From the NCBI GenBank assembly GCA_036556425.1, contig DATBJJ010000003.1, positions 1-64,000 of the forward strand: a DNA stretch of 64,000 nt, written 5' to 3'. Position 1 is the stretch's first letter. Each line of letters opens with the position of its first letter. Of the stretch, positions 27,749-37,195 are shown piece after piece. The notes beneath the pieces are model-generated. The model ran no database searches. It was not told the DNA's origin and was given only the letters and a program-made list of their open reading frames with translations. Source of the DNA: DATBJJ01 sp036556425 (GTDB lineage Bacteria; Acidobacteriota; Vicinamibacteria; Vicinamibacterales; 2-12-FULL-66-21). Both the position numbers and the translations under genes were made by a program.

Positions 27749-28717
27749 ATGCGCATCAGACTCACTCGCCTCCTTGCAGGAGCTCTGTTCGTCCTCGCCT
27801 TGTTGGTCGTCCTTGCGGTTGCCGCGATCGAGATCCGCTCGCGCCGGACGTTCGACGCGCCGTTCCCGGCGATCGCCGCGTCGAAGGATCCCGCGGTCAT
27901 CGCGAGAGGGCGTTACATCGCGTACTCGACCGCCGCGTGCGCCTACTGTCACGTCCCGAGGGATCGATGGTCGTCGCTCGACAAGGCGGAGATGCCGCTC
28001 TCGGGCAACCATGTCTTTCCACTCCCCTTCGGCGAGCTGATCTCGCCAAACATCACGCCGGACGACGAAACGGGCATCGGGCGGCGCACGGATGGTGAGC
28101 TCGCGCGCATCCTCCGGTACGGCGTGCGTGCGGATGGACGCGCCGCGTTTCCGTTCATGGCGTTCCAAGACATGAGCGACGAGGATCTGACCGCCGTGAT
28201 CTCGTTCCTGCGATCGCAGACGCCGGTCCGTCAGGCCGTGCCCACGCACCGGCTGTCGCTCTTGGGGAAGGTGCTGATGGCGTTCGCGATCGTACCGCTC
28301 GGACCGACGGCGCCGCCGCCGAGCGTCAGTCCGGTGGGACCGTCGGTCGCGCGCGGCGAGTATCTCGCCACGCGGGTCTCGTCATGCGCCGAATGTCATA
28401 CCGATCGCGATCCGCAGAACGGCCAGTTCGTAGGTCCGAAGTTCGGCGGCGGTCAACGCATGGATCTTGCCGCCGACAGCACGAAGGTCGCCGTGCCGCC
28501 GAATTTGACGCCGGATCCAAGAACGAGCCCGATTGGTCTGTGGTCGGAAGACGTGTTCGTCGGACGGTTCCGCATGGGTGAAACGCTGGCGGGCACGCCG
28601 ATGCCGTGGGGCGCCTACGCGCGGATGACCGAGGACGATCTGCGGAGTATTTTCCGGTACCTGCGAACCCTGCCGCCGCACGAGCACGACACGGGTCCGC
28701 GGATGCAGCAGAAATAG
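27749..28717 (+). CDS. Membrane-anchored diheme cytochrome c
   Basis: A 322-residue protein with an N-terminal anchor (residues 8-27) and two cytochrome c domains. Heme sites are CAYCH (64-68) and CAECH (213-217). Each is followed by the ITPDDETGIG or LTPDPRTSPIG segment typical of gluconate/alcohol-dehydrogenase-type cytochrome subunits. TACACT (27733-27738) ends 10 bases before ATG. Divergent from padR. The dehydrogenase partner is not in the window, so the donor is unknown. Confidence 0.9.
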   Translation: MRIRLTRLLAGALFVLALLVVLAVAAIEIRSRRTFDAPFPAIAASKDPAVIARGRYIAYSTAACAYCHVPRDRWSSLDKAEMPLSGNHVFPLPFGELISPNITPDDETGIGRRTDGELARILRYGVRADGRAAFPFMAFQDMSDEDLTAVISFLRSQTPVRQAVPTHRLSLLGKVLMAFAIVPLGPTAPPPSVSPVGPSVARGEYLATRVSSCAECHTDRDPQNGQFVGPKFGGGQRMDLAADSTKVAVPPNLTPDPRTSPIGLWSEDVFVGRFRMGETLAGTPMPWGAYARMTEDDLRSIFRYLRTLPPHEHDTGPRMQQK

Positions 28718-28718
28718 C

Positions 28719-28766
28719 GGGGACACTCACACGGACAGTCACGTCACTGTCACCGGCGAGTGTCCC
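28719..28766. repeat. GGGGAC-bracketed inverted repeat
   Basis: GGGACACTC (28720-28728) and GAGTGTCCC (28758-28766) are perfect 9-bp arms, with an inner pair GACAGT (28734) and ACTGTC (28746). It occupies the entire spacer between two convergent genes and overlaps the stop of the small gene on its right. It may act as a two-way terminator or be a REP-like element. Confidence 0.8.
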
Positions 28767-28981
28767 TACTCTTCGTTCTCGTCGAAGGCGTCGTCTCCCC
28801 ACGGCGACGGCTGCGGACCGGGGACGATGCCCGCGATGTCCGGATCCTCGTCGCCGTTCGCGGCGGGACGCGCGGCCTTGCGCGACGCCGCCTCCAAGCG
28901 GCGCGCGGTTTTCTGTTGCTGCTTCTCTTGACGCGCGCGTTCGCGCGCCCGTTTATTTTGCGTTGGTCGTGATTTCTGCAC
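28766..28981 (-). CDS. Small highly charged protein, unknown
   Basis: A 71-residue protein with a strongly basic helical first half (RARERARQEKQQQKTARRLE) and an acidic second half containing DEDPDIAGIVPGPQPSPWG. A minus-strand TATACT (29003-28998) lies 16 bases before GTG 28981, with a G-run between that may serve ribosome binding. The layout resembles small conserved proteins of unknown role in several phyla; nucleic-acid binding is only a guess from charge. Confidence 0.65.
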   Translation of the reverse strand: MQKSRPTQNKRARERARQEKQQQKTARRLEAASRKAARPAANGDEDPDIAGIVPGPQPSPWGDDAFDENEE

Positions 28982-29020
28982 CGTGCCCCCCCGGCTCAGT
29001 ATACCCCGGGGGAACGCGTG

Positions 29021-29494
29021 TCAGCGCCAGGTGTAGCCCACGCCGAACTTGAACTCGGGGCTGTCGAACGCGCCGATCTTGAACTCGAAGAACAGCCCCT
29101 TCGCGTGCTCGACGCCGACGAGCGCGTTCAATCCGCCCTCGGCGCGCGTGTCGTCGTCATGCTTGATGATGTTCAACGCCGGGCCGCCGCCCGCGTAGAG
29201 ATGCCACGGCGAGCGCGTGGGAAAGAAGTACGCGAACTCGACGTTGAATCCTACGAGCGTCTGGTCGTCGCCCAGGCCGATCTCGACGTTCGGCCGGAAC
29301 CGCAGGCGATCGATGATCGGATCGGTCTGCACGTGCGCGCCGAAGTAGAACTGATCGGGATCGACCGACACGCCGGCGCGCGCGCCCACCTCGAGCTGCT
29401 GCGCTGACGCGGCCCGCGCGCCGATGCCCGACGCGGCGGCGACGACGAGAGCACAAATGAGGGTCCGCACGACGGATTGCAAGCTCTTCTTCAT
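29021..29494 (-). CDS. Small outer membrane beta-barrel protein
   Basis: A 157-residue exported protein with a signal peptide ending at AASAQ (about residue 32). About eight amphipathic strands follow (LEVGARAGVSVDPDQFYFG, FNVEFAYFF, WHLYAGGGPALNI), and the terminal strand FKFGVGYTW ends in an aromatic/basic pair. GAGGTG precedes ATG 29494. OmpA/OmpX-like barrel; function unknown. Confidence 0.8.
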   Translation of the reverse strand: MKKSLQSVVRTLICALVVAAASGIGARAASAQQLEVGARAGVSVDPDQFYFGAHVQTDPIIDRLRFRPNVEIGLGDDQTLVGFNVEFAYFFPTRSPWHLYAGGGPALNIIKHDDDTRAEGGLNALVGVEHAKGLFFEFKIGAFDSPEFKFGVGYTWR

Positions 29495-29563
29495 CACACC
29501 TCGCCTTATGAGTAAGTGTTCGGCGCGGACTCGATGCAAGATCCGGGTCAGCGCCGTACAAGA

Positions 29564-29593
29564 AAAAGGGACGGGCACCCGCCCGTCCCTTTT
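29564..29593 (-). terminator. Rho-independent terminator after the P5C dehydrogenase gene
   Basis: AAAAGGGACGGGC (29564-29576) and GCCCGTCCCTTTT (29581-29593) form a perfect 13-bp stem with a 4-base loop. On the minus strand the stem ends in a T-run, as expected for the end of the dehydrogenase transcript. It could also work for plus-strand transcription. Confidence 0.85.
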
Positions 29594-29623
29594 AGACGTT
29601 TTGCCGATGGCTCCAGCCGGCCG

Positions 29624-31330
29624 TCACTCCTCGCCCATGAACGGATACGTGTAATCACGCGGCGGCGAGAACGTCTCCTTCACGGTGCGTGCGCTGACCC
29701 ACCGAACGAGGTTCAGTTTCGACCCGGCCTTGTCGTTGGTCCCCGAGGCGCGCGCGCCGCCGAATGGCTGCTGCCCCACGACGGCGCCGGTCGGCTTGTC
29801 GTTGATGTAGAAATTGCCCGCCGCGTTGCGAAGCGCGCTCAACGCCTGACGCACGGCGATCCGATCTTTCGCGAACACCGCGCCGGTCAACGCGTACGGC
29901 GACGTGCGATCGACGACCGCGAGCGTCTCGGCCCACTTCGCATCGGAATAGACATGCGCCGTGACGACCGGTCCGAAGATCTCCTCGCAGAGCAGCCGGT
30001 ACGCCGGATCGGCGGTCTCGATGAGCGTCGGCTCGATGAAGTACCCGGTGTCGCCCTTCGCCACGCCTCCCTGAATGACCTTGGCGTTTTTCTTCGCGTC
30101 CGCGAGGTACTCGCTGATCCGCACGAACGCTTTCTGATCGATGACCGCGCCCATGAAGTTGCGGAAGTCGCGGACGTCGCCCATCCGGATATCTTTCATC
30201 ATCGCGACGGTCCGATCCCTGACCTCGCCCCACAGCGACTGCGGCACGTAGATGCGGCTCGCCGCCGAGCACTTCTGCCCTTGATACTCGAACCCGCCGC
30301 GCGCGATCGCGACGGCCACTTCCTGCGGATCGGCGGATGGATGCACGACGATGAAGTCTTTGCCGCCGGTCTCGCCGACCAGGCGCGGATAGGATCGATA
30401 GCGGCCGACGTTCTCGCCGATCTTCTTCCACATGCTGTTGAAGACGGCGGTGCTGCCGGTGAAGTGCACGCCCGCGAGGTCCGGCGAGTCGAGCAGCTGA
30501 TTCGTGATCGCCTGCGCGTCGCCGGGCAGGAAGTTGATGACGCCCGGCGGCAGGCCGGCCGTCTCGAGCACCTTCAGCGTGTAGTATCCGCTCAGCATCG
30601 CGGCGGATGCCGGCTTCCAGACGATCGTGTTGCCCATCAATGCCGGCGCCGTCGTGAGGTTCCCTCCGATCGCGGTGAAGTTGAACGGCGTGATCGCGTA
30701 GACGAACCCCTCGAGCGCGCGATACTCCATCGAGTTCCACACGCCGGGACCGCTGACGGGCTGCTCGCTGTACAGCTCCTGCGCGAAGTACGTGTTGAAT
30801 CGCCAGAAATCGATCATCTCCGACGCGGCATCGATCTCGGATTGAAACGCCGTCTTCGACTGTCCGAGCATCGTCGCGGCGTTGATCGTGGGGCGCCACG
30901 TCGTCGCGAGCAGCTCCGCGGCGCGAAGGATGACGGCGGCGCGATCCTCCCACGGCCAGCTCGCCCACTCGCGGCGCGCCTCCGCCGCGGCGGCGATGGC
31001 CTGCTGCACGTGCTCCGGACTCGCCTTGTGATATTCGGCGAGGACGTGCTTGTGATCGTGCGGCATCACGGTCTTGTCGATGTTGCCGGTGCGAATCTCC
31101 TTGCCGCCGATGACGAGCGGGATCTCGATCTTCTCGGCCGCCATGGAGGCGAGCCGCGCCTTGAGCTCGGCGCGCTCCGGCGATCCGGCGGCGTACGTGC
31201 GATTCGGCTCGTTGACCGGCGGCGGCACGCGGCGGACGCCCGCGAACGCGGCGTCGAGCGTGACCGAGCCTGCCGGATTGTCGGTCGAGCTCGAGGTGGT
31301 GGTTGGTGCGGTCCCAGCGGTGATGGTCAT
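29624..31330 (-). CDS. pruA: L-glutamate gamma-semialdehyde (P5C) dehydrogenase
   Basis: A 568-residue aldehyde dehydrogenase of the stand-alone P5CDH type, which oxidises glutamate semialdehyde from proline to glutamate with NAD+. Landmarks: ITPFNFTAIGGNLTTAPAL (cofactor binding), FTGSTAVFNSMWKKIG, VGETGGKDFIVV with general base E320, and GQKCSAASR with catalytic C354. The C-terminal segment GGARASGTNDKAGS is also typical. GAGG precedes ATG 31330. A proline dehydrogenase is not in the window. A strong terminator follows. Confidence 0.93.
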   Translation of the reverse strand: MTITAGTAPTTTSSSTDNPAGSVTLDAAFAGVRRVPPPVNEPNRTYAAGSPERAELKARLASMAAEKIEIPLVIGGKEIRTGNIDKTVMPHDHKHVLAEYHKASPEHVQQAIAAAAEARREWASWPWEDRAAVILRAAELLATTWRPTINAATMLGQSKTAFQSEIDAASEMIDFWRFNTYFAQELYSEQPVSGPGVWNSMEYRALEGFVYAITPFNFTAIGGNLTTAPALMGNTIVWKPASAAMLSGYYTLKVLETAGLPPGVINFLPGDAQAITNQLLDSPDLAGVHFTGSTAVFNSMWKKIGENVGRYRSYPRLVGETGGKDFIVVHPSADPQEVAVAIARGGFEYQGQKCSAASRIYVPQSLWGEVRDRTVAMMKDIRMGDVRDFRNFMGAVIDQKAFVRISEYLADAKKNAKVIQGGVAKGDTGYFIEPTLIETADPAYRLLCEEIFGPVVTAHVYSDAKWAETLAVVDRTSPYALTGAVFAKDRIAVRQALSALRNAAGNFYINDKPTGAVVGQQPFGGARASGTNDKAGSKLNLVRWVSARTVKETFSPPRDYTYPFMGEE

Positions 31331-31443
31331 CGTGATTGCGCCTCAAAAGACGTGGAGCGTTCGAACGAATCCAGACTTTCTATGCTACCCGTTCGGCTGC
31401 GGAGGTGGCGTTTCGTTCTTCTTATTTCCTCATTATCCTTCGC

Positions 31444-31472
31444 TTGACTTTCGTTTTTTATTCGCCTACACT
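31444..31472 (+). promoter_or_regulatory. Sigma-70-type promoter of the DinB-like gene
   Basis: TTGACT (31444-31449) and TACACT (31467-31472) with a 17-base spacer lie in an AT-richer stretch between divergent genes. AGGAGG follows just before ATG 31510. Confidence 0.65.
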
Positions 31473-31509
31473 CACGGGTCTCTTCGCGCGCGACAGGAGG
31501 ATGTGAACG

Positions 31510-31989
31510 ATGGATCAGAAAGCGCTCTTCATGAAGTTCTGGGAGAAGGAAGCCACCGCGACACGGAAGGTGATCGAGCGGATTCCGCAGGACAAATCCG
31601 ACTACCGCGCCGATCCGAAGGCGCGGACCGCGCGCGAGATCGCATGGGTCATGGTGCGCGAAGAAATGGTGCTCGGCAGCGGGCTGGAGAAGGGCGCGCT
31701 CGAATGGGAAGACATTCCGACGCCTGCCACCGTGAAGGAGATCCTCGATACGTACGACAAGCACCATGGCGCCGTCACGAAAACGCTGCACTCGATTCCG
31801 TCGGAGCGGTGGGAAGCGAGCGTGCCGTTCATGTGGCAGGGACAGGAAGTGATGCGCGCGAGCGGCTACGACAACGCGTGGGGTTTTCTCCTCGATCTGA
31901 TTCACCATCGCGGCCAGCTCTCGACGTACTTGCGGCCGATGGGCTCGACGGTGCCGGCGATCTACGGCCCGAGCGCGGACGAGAGCTAG
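31510..31989 (+). CDS. DinB family protein
   Basis: A 159-residue four-helix DinB/YfiT-like protein. DLIHHRGQLSTYLRPMG carries the conserved His-x3-Gln signature of the last helix, while the first metal-ligand His of many DinB proteins is replaced (REIAWVMVREEM). Members are metal-dependent thiol transferases or are uncharacterised. The gene has its own promoter and a strong ribosome site; the MATE gene follows 32 bases later. Confidence 0.88.
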   Translation: MDQKALFMKFWEKEATATRKVIERIPQDKSDYRADPKARTAREIAWVMVREEMVLGSGLEKGALEWEDIPTPATVKEILDTYDKHHGAVTKTLHSIPSERWEASVPFMWQGQEVMRASGYDNAWGFLLDLIHHRGQLSTYLRPMGSTVPAIYGPSADES

Positions 31990-32021
31990 GGGCGGAACGG
32001 AATCGAGGATAAGCTCACGTC

Positions 32022-33398
32022 ATGCAAGACCTCACGACTGGATCGATCACGCGGCACCTGCTGAAGACCGCCAGCTTCATGTTGGTGACGATGATCTTTC
32101 AGACGCTCTACTTCCTGATCGATCTGTACTGGGTCGGCCGGCTCGGCAAGGAAGCGGTCGCGGCGGTTGCGATCGCGGGCAACCTCACCTTCATCGTGCT
32201 CGCGATCTCGCAAATGCTCGGCGTCGGGACGACGACGCTGGTGTCGCACGCCGTGGGTCAGAAGAATCAGGAGCGGGCGCTCCTGGTGTTCAACCAGTCA
32301 CAGGTGCTGTCGATCCTCGTCGGCGCGGCGTTCCTCGTGGTCGCGATGCTGCTTCGGCGCGCGTATGCCTCGACGCTCGGCGCGGATGCCGGCACGGCGC
32401 AGATGGCGACCGAGTACTTGACGTGGTTCATTCCCGCGATGGCGCTGCAATTCGCGATGGTCGCGATGGGATCGGCGCTGCGTGGAACGGGCAACTTCAA
32501 GCCGGGAATGGTCGTGCAGACGGCGACGGTCATCCTCAACATGATCCTCGCGCCCTTCCTGATTTTCGGCTGGGGCACGGGCGTCGCGCTCGGCGTGGCG
32601 GGCGCCGCGCTCTCGTCGCTCGTCGCGGTCGGCGTCGGCACGATCTGGCTTTCGTTGTATTTCCTCAAGCCGACGGACTACCTGCATTACGTCGTCCCGA
32701 CCTGGCGTCCGCAATTGCCGCTCTGGTGGCAGATGCTGAAGATCGGTCTGCCCGCCGGCGCCGAGTTCGGGCTGATGGCCGTCTACCTGTTCATCGTCTA
32801 CGTGATCACGCGGCCGTTCGGCGCGGCCGCGCAGGCTGGCTTCGGGATCGGCCTGCGGCTCGTGCAGGCCGGGTTCATGCCGGTCGTCGCGCTGGGGTTC
32901 TCGGTCGCGCCGGTGGCCGGACAGAACTTCGGCGCGCGGCTCGGCGATCGCGTGCGGCGAACGTTCTGGGACGCGTCGATCTTGGCGACCATCGCGATGG
33001 TCGTCTGGGCGCTGGTCTGCTACTTTGCGGCCGGCTCGATGGTCCGGATCTTCACCGACGATTCCGAGGTCGTCGCCGTCGGCTCGGAGTATCTGCGCAT
33101 CGTCTGCTGGACGTTCATCGGGTCGGGCATCATCTTCGTCTCGTCGAGCATGTTCCAGGCGATGGGCAACACGCTCCCGCCGCTCGCGGCCTCGTTCAGC
33201 CGCGTGCTGCTCGTCGCGGTGCCCGCGATCCTGATGTCGCGCATGCCGGGATTCACGCTGCGATGGATCTGGTATCTGTCCGCGTTCACGATCGTTTTTC
33301 AGCTCGTGGCCGTGCTCTTGCTTTTGCAGCGCGAGTACCGCGTGCGGCTGACTTCGCCCGGGATGATGCCGGCTTCCGCGACGACCGGTACACGCTGA
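32022..33398 (+). CDS. MATE family multidrug/Na+ antiporter
   Basis: A 458-residue polytopic protein with two MatE repeats and 12 helices. TM1-2 reads TMIFQTLYFLIDLYWVGRLG, the first-half signature. The second repeat begins near IGLPAGAEFGLMAVYLFIVY and includes GFSVAPVAGQNFGARLGDRV. Such transporters export cationic compounds in exchange for Na+ or H+. The last 113 bases overlap the convergent DUF1801 gene. Confidence 0.92.
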   Translation: MQDLTTGSITRHLLKTASFMLVTMIFQTLYFLIDLYWVGRLGKEAVAAVAIAGNLTFIVLAISQMLGVGTTTLVSHAVGQKNQERALLVFNQSQVLSILVGAAFLVVAMLLRRAYASTLGADAGTAQMATEYLTWFIPAMALQFAMVAMGSALRGTGNFKPGMVVQTATVILNMILAPFLIFGWGTGVALGVAGAALSSLVAVGVGTIWLSLYFLKPTDYLHYVVPTWRPQLPLWWQMLKIGLPAGAEFGLMAVYLFIVYVITRPFGAAAQAGFGIGLRLVQAGFMPVVALGFSVAPVAGQNFGARLGDRVRRTFWDASILATIAMVVWALVCYFAAGSMVRIFTDDSEVVAVGSEYLRIVCWTFIGSGIIFVSSSMFQAMGNTLPPLAASFSRVLLVAVPAILMSRMPGFTLRWIWYLSAFTIVFQLVAVLLLLQREYRVRLTSPGMMPASATTGTR

Positions 33399-33810
33399 CC
33401 CATTTGTCCATCGGAATGCTCGCGATCACCCCGCCGATCACGTCGAGCGGCAGATCGTCGGCGGCCTTGAAGTGCACGCACGCTTTCCCCATGTCGAGCT
33501 TCTTGCCACTCGCCTTGAACTGCGATCGAAACCGCTGCTCCGCTTTCTTGTCGGCGTACAACGGCATCAAATGGATCGACATGTAACTCTTGTGCGAGGA
33601 CAGCGCCGCGTAGCACAGCGGATGGCCGTTGTACGTGTCCGGACAGACGGATAGCGGCACGGAGTACATCAGCATCCCCATCCCCATACTTTCCTCATAG
33701 CCGCGCGGAAGGTTGTCGACGATCACCTTCCTCACCGTCTCGATCGCCGACCGGCGATCGTCGGACAGCGAATTCATGAATTCCTGCACGGTCGTGGGTC
33801 TCGTCGGCAT
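33286..33810 (-). CDS. DUF1801 (YdhG/FraH-like) protein with basic tail
   Basis: A 174-residue protein. The DUF1801 domain (residues 5-125) includes NLPRGYEESMGMGMLMYSVP, LSSHKSYMSIHLMPLYADKK and DMGKACVHFKAADDLPLDVIG. The C-terminal 35 residues are a Lys/Arg/Ala tail. AGGAGG precedes ATG 33810. The tail-coding part overlaps the MATE gene antisense by 113 bases. Function of the family is unclear. Confidence 0.85.
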   Translation of the reverse strand: MPTRPTTVQEFMNSLSDDRRSAIETVRKVIVDNLPRGYEESMGMGMLMYSVPLSVCPDTYNGHPLCYAALSSHKSYMSIHLMPLYADKKAEQRFRSQFKASGKKLDMGKACVHFKAADDLPLDVIGGVIASIPMDKWVSVYRSSRKPASSRAKSAARGTRAAKARARPRAEKRS

Positions 33811-34027
33811 GGAGAGTCCTCCTTGCGCTCACTTCGAGGCGACAAAGGATGGATCGCCGTGGGTTCGTTTCGCAAGACGTATGAGCCAGCGGAGAACGCC
33901 GAGTTTCAACGCTGAGCGGCAGAGGAGCAGAGGCTGGCCGAGGCACCACTCGCTCGTGCGCGCGGCCGCTCGGTTGTTTCCGTCGAAGAGATAGGCCTCT
34001 GCGAATCTCTCGCCCTTCGATCACAAT

Positions 34028-36412
34028 TCACGAATCACGCAAGACCACCATGGGATCGACGCGTGATGCCGCGCGCGCGGGAAGATACGACGCGAGCGCG
34101 GCGACGGCCAGGACGGCGAGCGCCGTGGCGGTGAAGACCGATGGATCCGTCGGCTTGACGTCGTTCAACACCGCGCGCAACACGCCGCCGAGCAGCCAAG
34201 CGCCGAAGGCGCCGAGCGCGGCGCCGATCGACGCGAGCAGGAGTCCTCTGAGCACGACGAGATTCCTCACGCGCCCGGCGTTGGCGCCGAGCGCGAGACG
34301 GATGCCGAACTCGCGCCGCTGGCGCCGCACGTCGTACGCCATCACACCGTAGACGCCAACCATCGCAAGGAGTCCCGCGAGCGCTCCGAAAAGTCCCGTC
34401 AGCGCGGACATCAGCTTCGGTTGACCGACGGATCCTTCGACGACGGCCTCCATCGTCTGGATCTGCGTGAGCGGGAGCGCCGGATCCATCGAGCCCACGA
34501 TTTGACGGGCCGCGGGAATGACGCGCGTCGGATCGTCGGCGCGCGTGCGAATCACGACGGTCATGCTGCCGAACGACGACTGGTCGATCGTCCGATAGAA
34601 CTCGTACAGCGAGTTGAACATCAGCCCGCGCGATCTGATGTTGCCGATCACGCCGACGACCTCGTACCACGTCGAACGATCGCTGCCTTGGCCGAAGCGC
34701 TTGCCAATCGCATCCTGGCCCGGCCAGAACTTATCCGCCATGGCTTGATTGACGAGCACCGTTCGCGTGCCCTTGCCGTCGCGCGAATCGAGCAGTCGGC
34801 CCTTGACGAGCGGCACGCCGAGCGTTTGCAGATAGTCGCCGTAGATCCAGCGATACTCCACGAGCGGCGCCTGATTCGCCGTCCACGGCGTGCCGCCCTC
34901 GATTTGGAACTCGCCGTTCGATCCGAAATCCATCATCGGGAGGTGGCTCGTGAAGCCCGCGTGCTCGACTTCCCGGACCTGCGTCAGGCGCGCGTACAGG
35001 TCGCGGTAGAACGCGACGACTTGATCGGCGGATGCGTATCGCGGTCCCGCCGGCGTGATGCCGAACGAGACGACGTGGTCGGTGCGGATGCCGGCGTCGC
35101 GGTTGCGAAGGAGCACGAGATTCTTCACCAGCAGACCGGCGCCGACGAGCAGCGCGAACGTGAGGGCGATCTCCGCGATGACGAGGCCGTTCCCGAGGCT
35201 GCGGCCGCCCGCGCTCGAGGTGCGGACGTCGTTCTCGCGGACGGTGCTCGTCAGATCGCTCGTGCGCAGGCGGACGAGCGGCCACACGCCGCACACGATG
35301 CCGACGAGGAGCGAGACGGCGGCGGCAAACGCGAGCACGCGCGCATCGATCGTGATCGTGTTCGCGCGCGGCAGCTGCGTGCCCGCGAGGATGACGAAGA
35401 CGCGCACCATCCATCGCGCGAACACGACGCCCAGCACGCCGCCAACGAGCGCGAGGAGGATGCTCTCGGCGGTCAATTGCCGCGCGACATCCGATCGCCG
35501 CGCGCCGATCGCCATTCGAATCGCGAACTCTCTCTGCCGCGCGAGCCCGGACGCGAGCAGCAGGTTCGCCACGTTCGCGCACGCGATCAGCAGCACGAGA
35601 AGGACCGCGCCCAGCAGCAGGCGCAGCGACGAGCGAACGCCGCCGACGACCACCTCGTAGTAACTGCGGACGTCGATGCCGTGGTTGTGCCCGAACTCGC
35701 GCGCGAGCGCCGTGCCGAGCGTCCGCATCTCCGCCGCGGCTCTCTCCAGCGCGACGCCTTTCTTCAGGCGCGCATAAGTGACCAGAAAATGATTGCCGCG
35801 CGTCGACGGCTCGAGCTTGCGCTGCAGCGGCACGAAGAACTGGCCGCGGCGATGCGCGAATCCCTCGGGCATCACGCCGATGACGTCGTACGGCTTGCCG
35901 TCGAAGAGGATTCGTTGGCCGACAATGTTGCGGTCACCGTTGAACTGACGCATCCAGAAGTCGTAAGTGAGCACGGTCACGGCGGGCCCGCCGAACTGAT
36001 CCTCCTGCTCCGAGTACCACCGCCCGAGGGCCGGCTGTACGCCGAACACGTCGACGAGGCTCGCGGTCGTCGAGAGTCCTGGCACGCGAACCGGATCGCC
36101 GGACCCGGTCAACGTGTACGAGGCCTGCGTGGATCCGCCGATCGCGGCGAAGACCGTATTGCGCGTCTTCCAATCCGTGTATTTCGGGAACGAGGCCGGA
36201 CAGGTCGCGCACGCGGGCTGCGTATCGTAGACGGAGACGATCGCGGCGGGATCCGGATACGGCAGCGGTCTCAGCAGGACCGCGTTGAAGATGCTGAACA
36301 CCGCGGTTGTCACGCCGATCCCGAGCGACAGCGCGATGACGGCAATCGTGGTGACGAACCGGGACCGCCGGAGCGTGCGAGCGGCGAACTTCAGGTCCTG
36401 GAGCAGGCGCAT
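34028..36412 (-). CDS. ADOP-family MacB/FtsX-like ABC transporter permease (4)
   Basis: A 794-residue permease starting directly at the membrane-proximal segment (MRLLQDLKFAARTLRRSRF), so it lacks the longer soluble N-terminus of the other copies. Two MacB_PCD/FtsX units have cores ANVANLLLASGLARQREFAI and GVMAYDVRRQRREFGIRLAL; the end is DPMVVLRDS. GGAGG four bases upstream supports ATG 36412. An alternative ATG at 36466, with GGAG three bases before it, would add 18 residues. No padR is adjacent. Confidence 0.9.
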   Translation of the reverse strand: MRLLQDLKFAARTLRRSRFVTTIAVIALSLGIGVTTAVFSIFNAVLLRPLPYPDPAAIVSVYDTQPACATCPASFPKYTDWKTRNTVFAAIGGSTQASYTLTGSGDPVRVPGLSTTASLVDVFGVQPALGRWYSEQEDQFGGPAVTVLTYDFWMRQFNGDRNIVGQRILFDGKPYDVIGVMPEGFAHRRGQFFVPLQRKLEPSTRGNHFLVTYARLKKGVALERAAAEMRTLGTALAREFGHNHGIDVRSYYEVVVGGVRSSLRLLLGAVLLVLLIACANVANLLLASGLARQREFAIRMAIGARRSDVARQLTAESILLALVGGVLGVVFARWMVRVFVILAGTQLPRANTITIDARVLAFAAAVSLLVGIVCGVWPLVRLRTSDLTSTVRENDVRTSSAGGRSLGNGLVIAEIALTFALLVGAGLLVKNLVLLRNRDAGIRTDHVVSFGITPAGPRYASADQVVAFYRDLYARLTQVREVEHAGFTSHLPMMDFGSNGEFQIEGGTPWTANQAPLVEYRWIYGDYLQTLGVPLVKGRLLDSRDGKGTRTVLVNQAMADKFWPGQDAIGKRFGQGSDRSTWYEVVGVIGNIRSRGLMFNSLYEFYRTIDQSSFGSMTVVIRTRADDPTRVIPAARQIVGSMDPALPLTQIQTMEAVVEGSVGQPKLMSALTGLFGALAGLLAMVGVYGVMAYDVRRQRREFGIRLALGANAGRVRNLVVLRGLLLASIGAALGAFGAWLLGGVLRAVLNDVKPTDPSVFTATALAVLAVAALASYLPARAASRVDPMVVLRDS

Positions 36413-36532
36413 GGGGCCTCCGCACGCTTTGACGGAGGTTTGAGGAGCCGCGTTGGTTGCCGTCATGCACTCCAATTCCGATTCGAAGTACAGAAGTGCG
36501 GCGCATGCGCGTAATGTAGGTACGGAGGTTAC

Positions 36533-37195
36533 ATGCGACGTCTCGCGATGATCCTGTGCGTTCTCTTCGCCGGCGCGGATGCGCTGCTCGCTCAGCTCAC
36601 GACACCCACCGATTGGAAGTGGCGTCAGGACGCGCCCGCGCCGGTGGCGACGAAGATGGAGCCTGGATCGTGGGTGTTCGTCCAGATGCCGCCTGGATGG
36701 CACGTCACGACGGGCCCCGGCGCGCTGCTCTATCCGGACAGCGGCGGCGACACGTCCGGAAACTTCTCACTGGAGGCGGAAGTCTTTCTGTTCCCCGGCG
36801 AGAGCCAGAGCGAATACGGCGTGTTTCTCGGCGGCCGCGACGTCGACGGGAACGCGCCGGAATACACCGCGTTCGTGTTGCGCCGCGACGGACAGGCCGC
36901 AGTCCTTCGGCGGCGCGCCGGCCGGGCCGCTCCGATCGCCGACTGGCAGCGGCATGACGCGGTCGTCCCGCACAAGGGCGGCAACGATGCGGTGAAGAAC
37001 GTCGTCCGCGTCGACGTCGATCCGCAGAACGCGACGATGCTCGTCAACGGAACGAAGGTGGTGTCGATCGCGCGGAACGAGATCGGCGCCGATGGACGCG
37101 TCGGCCTTCGCGTGGGCGACGCCATGAACCTTCACATCTCCACGTTCAACGTGACGCGGAGGTTCGCGCCCACGCCGGTGAAGAAGTCGCAGTAG
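36533..37195 (+). CDS. Exported DUF1080/LamG-like protein
   Basis: A 220-residue exported protein with a signal peptide ending near ALLAQ (residue 21). A beta-sandwich resembling 3-keto-disaccharide hydrolase (DUF1080) or laminin-G-like domains follows: GNFSLEAEVFLFPGESQSEY, EYTAFVLRRDGQAAVL, NVVRVDVDPQNATMLVNGTK and RVGLRVGDAMNLHISTF. GGAGG precedes ATG 36533. A glycan-related role is possible, but no catalytic residues are identified. Confidence 0.75.
   Translation: MRRLAMILCVLFAGADALLAQLTTPTDWKWRQDAPAPVATKMEPGSWVFVQMPPGWHVTTGPGALLYPDSGGDTSGNFSLEAEVFLFPGESQSEYGVFLGGRDVDGNAPEYTAFVLRRDGQAAVLRRRAGRAAPIADWQRHDAVVPHKGGNDAVKNVVRVDVDPQNATMLVNGTKVVSIARNEIGADGRVGLRVGDAMNLHISTFNVTRRFAPTPVKKSQ

Noticed and set aside
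36413..36703. Longer N-termini for ADOP copy 4 (from 36703 or ATG 36466).
   Set aside because: The far extension lies antisense to the next gene. GGAGG before ATG 36412 and the usual start of the short ADOP form support 36412, though 36466 is not excluded.
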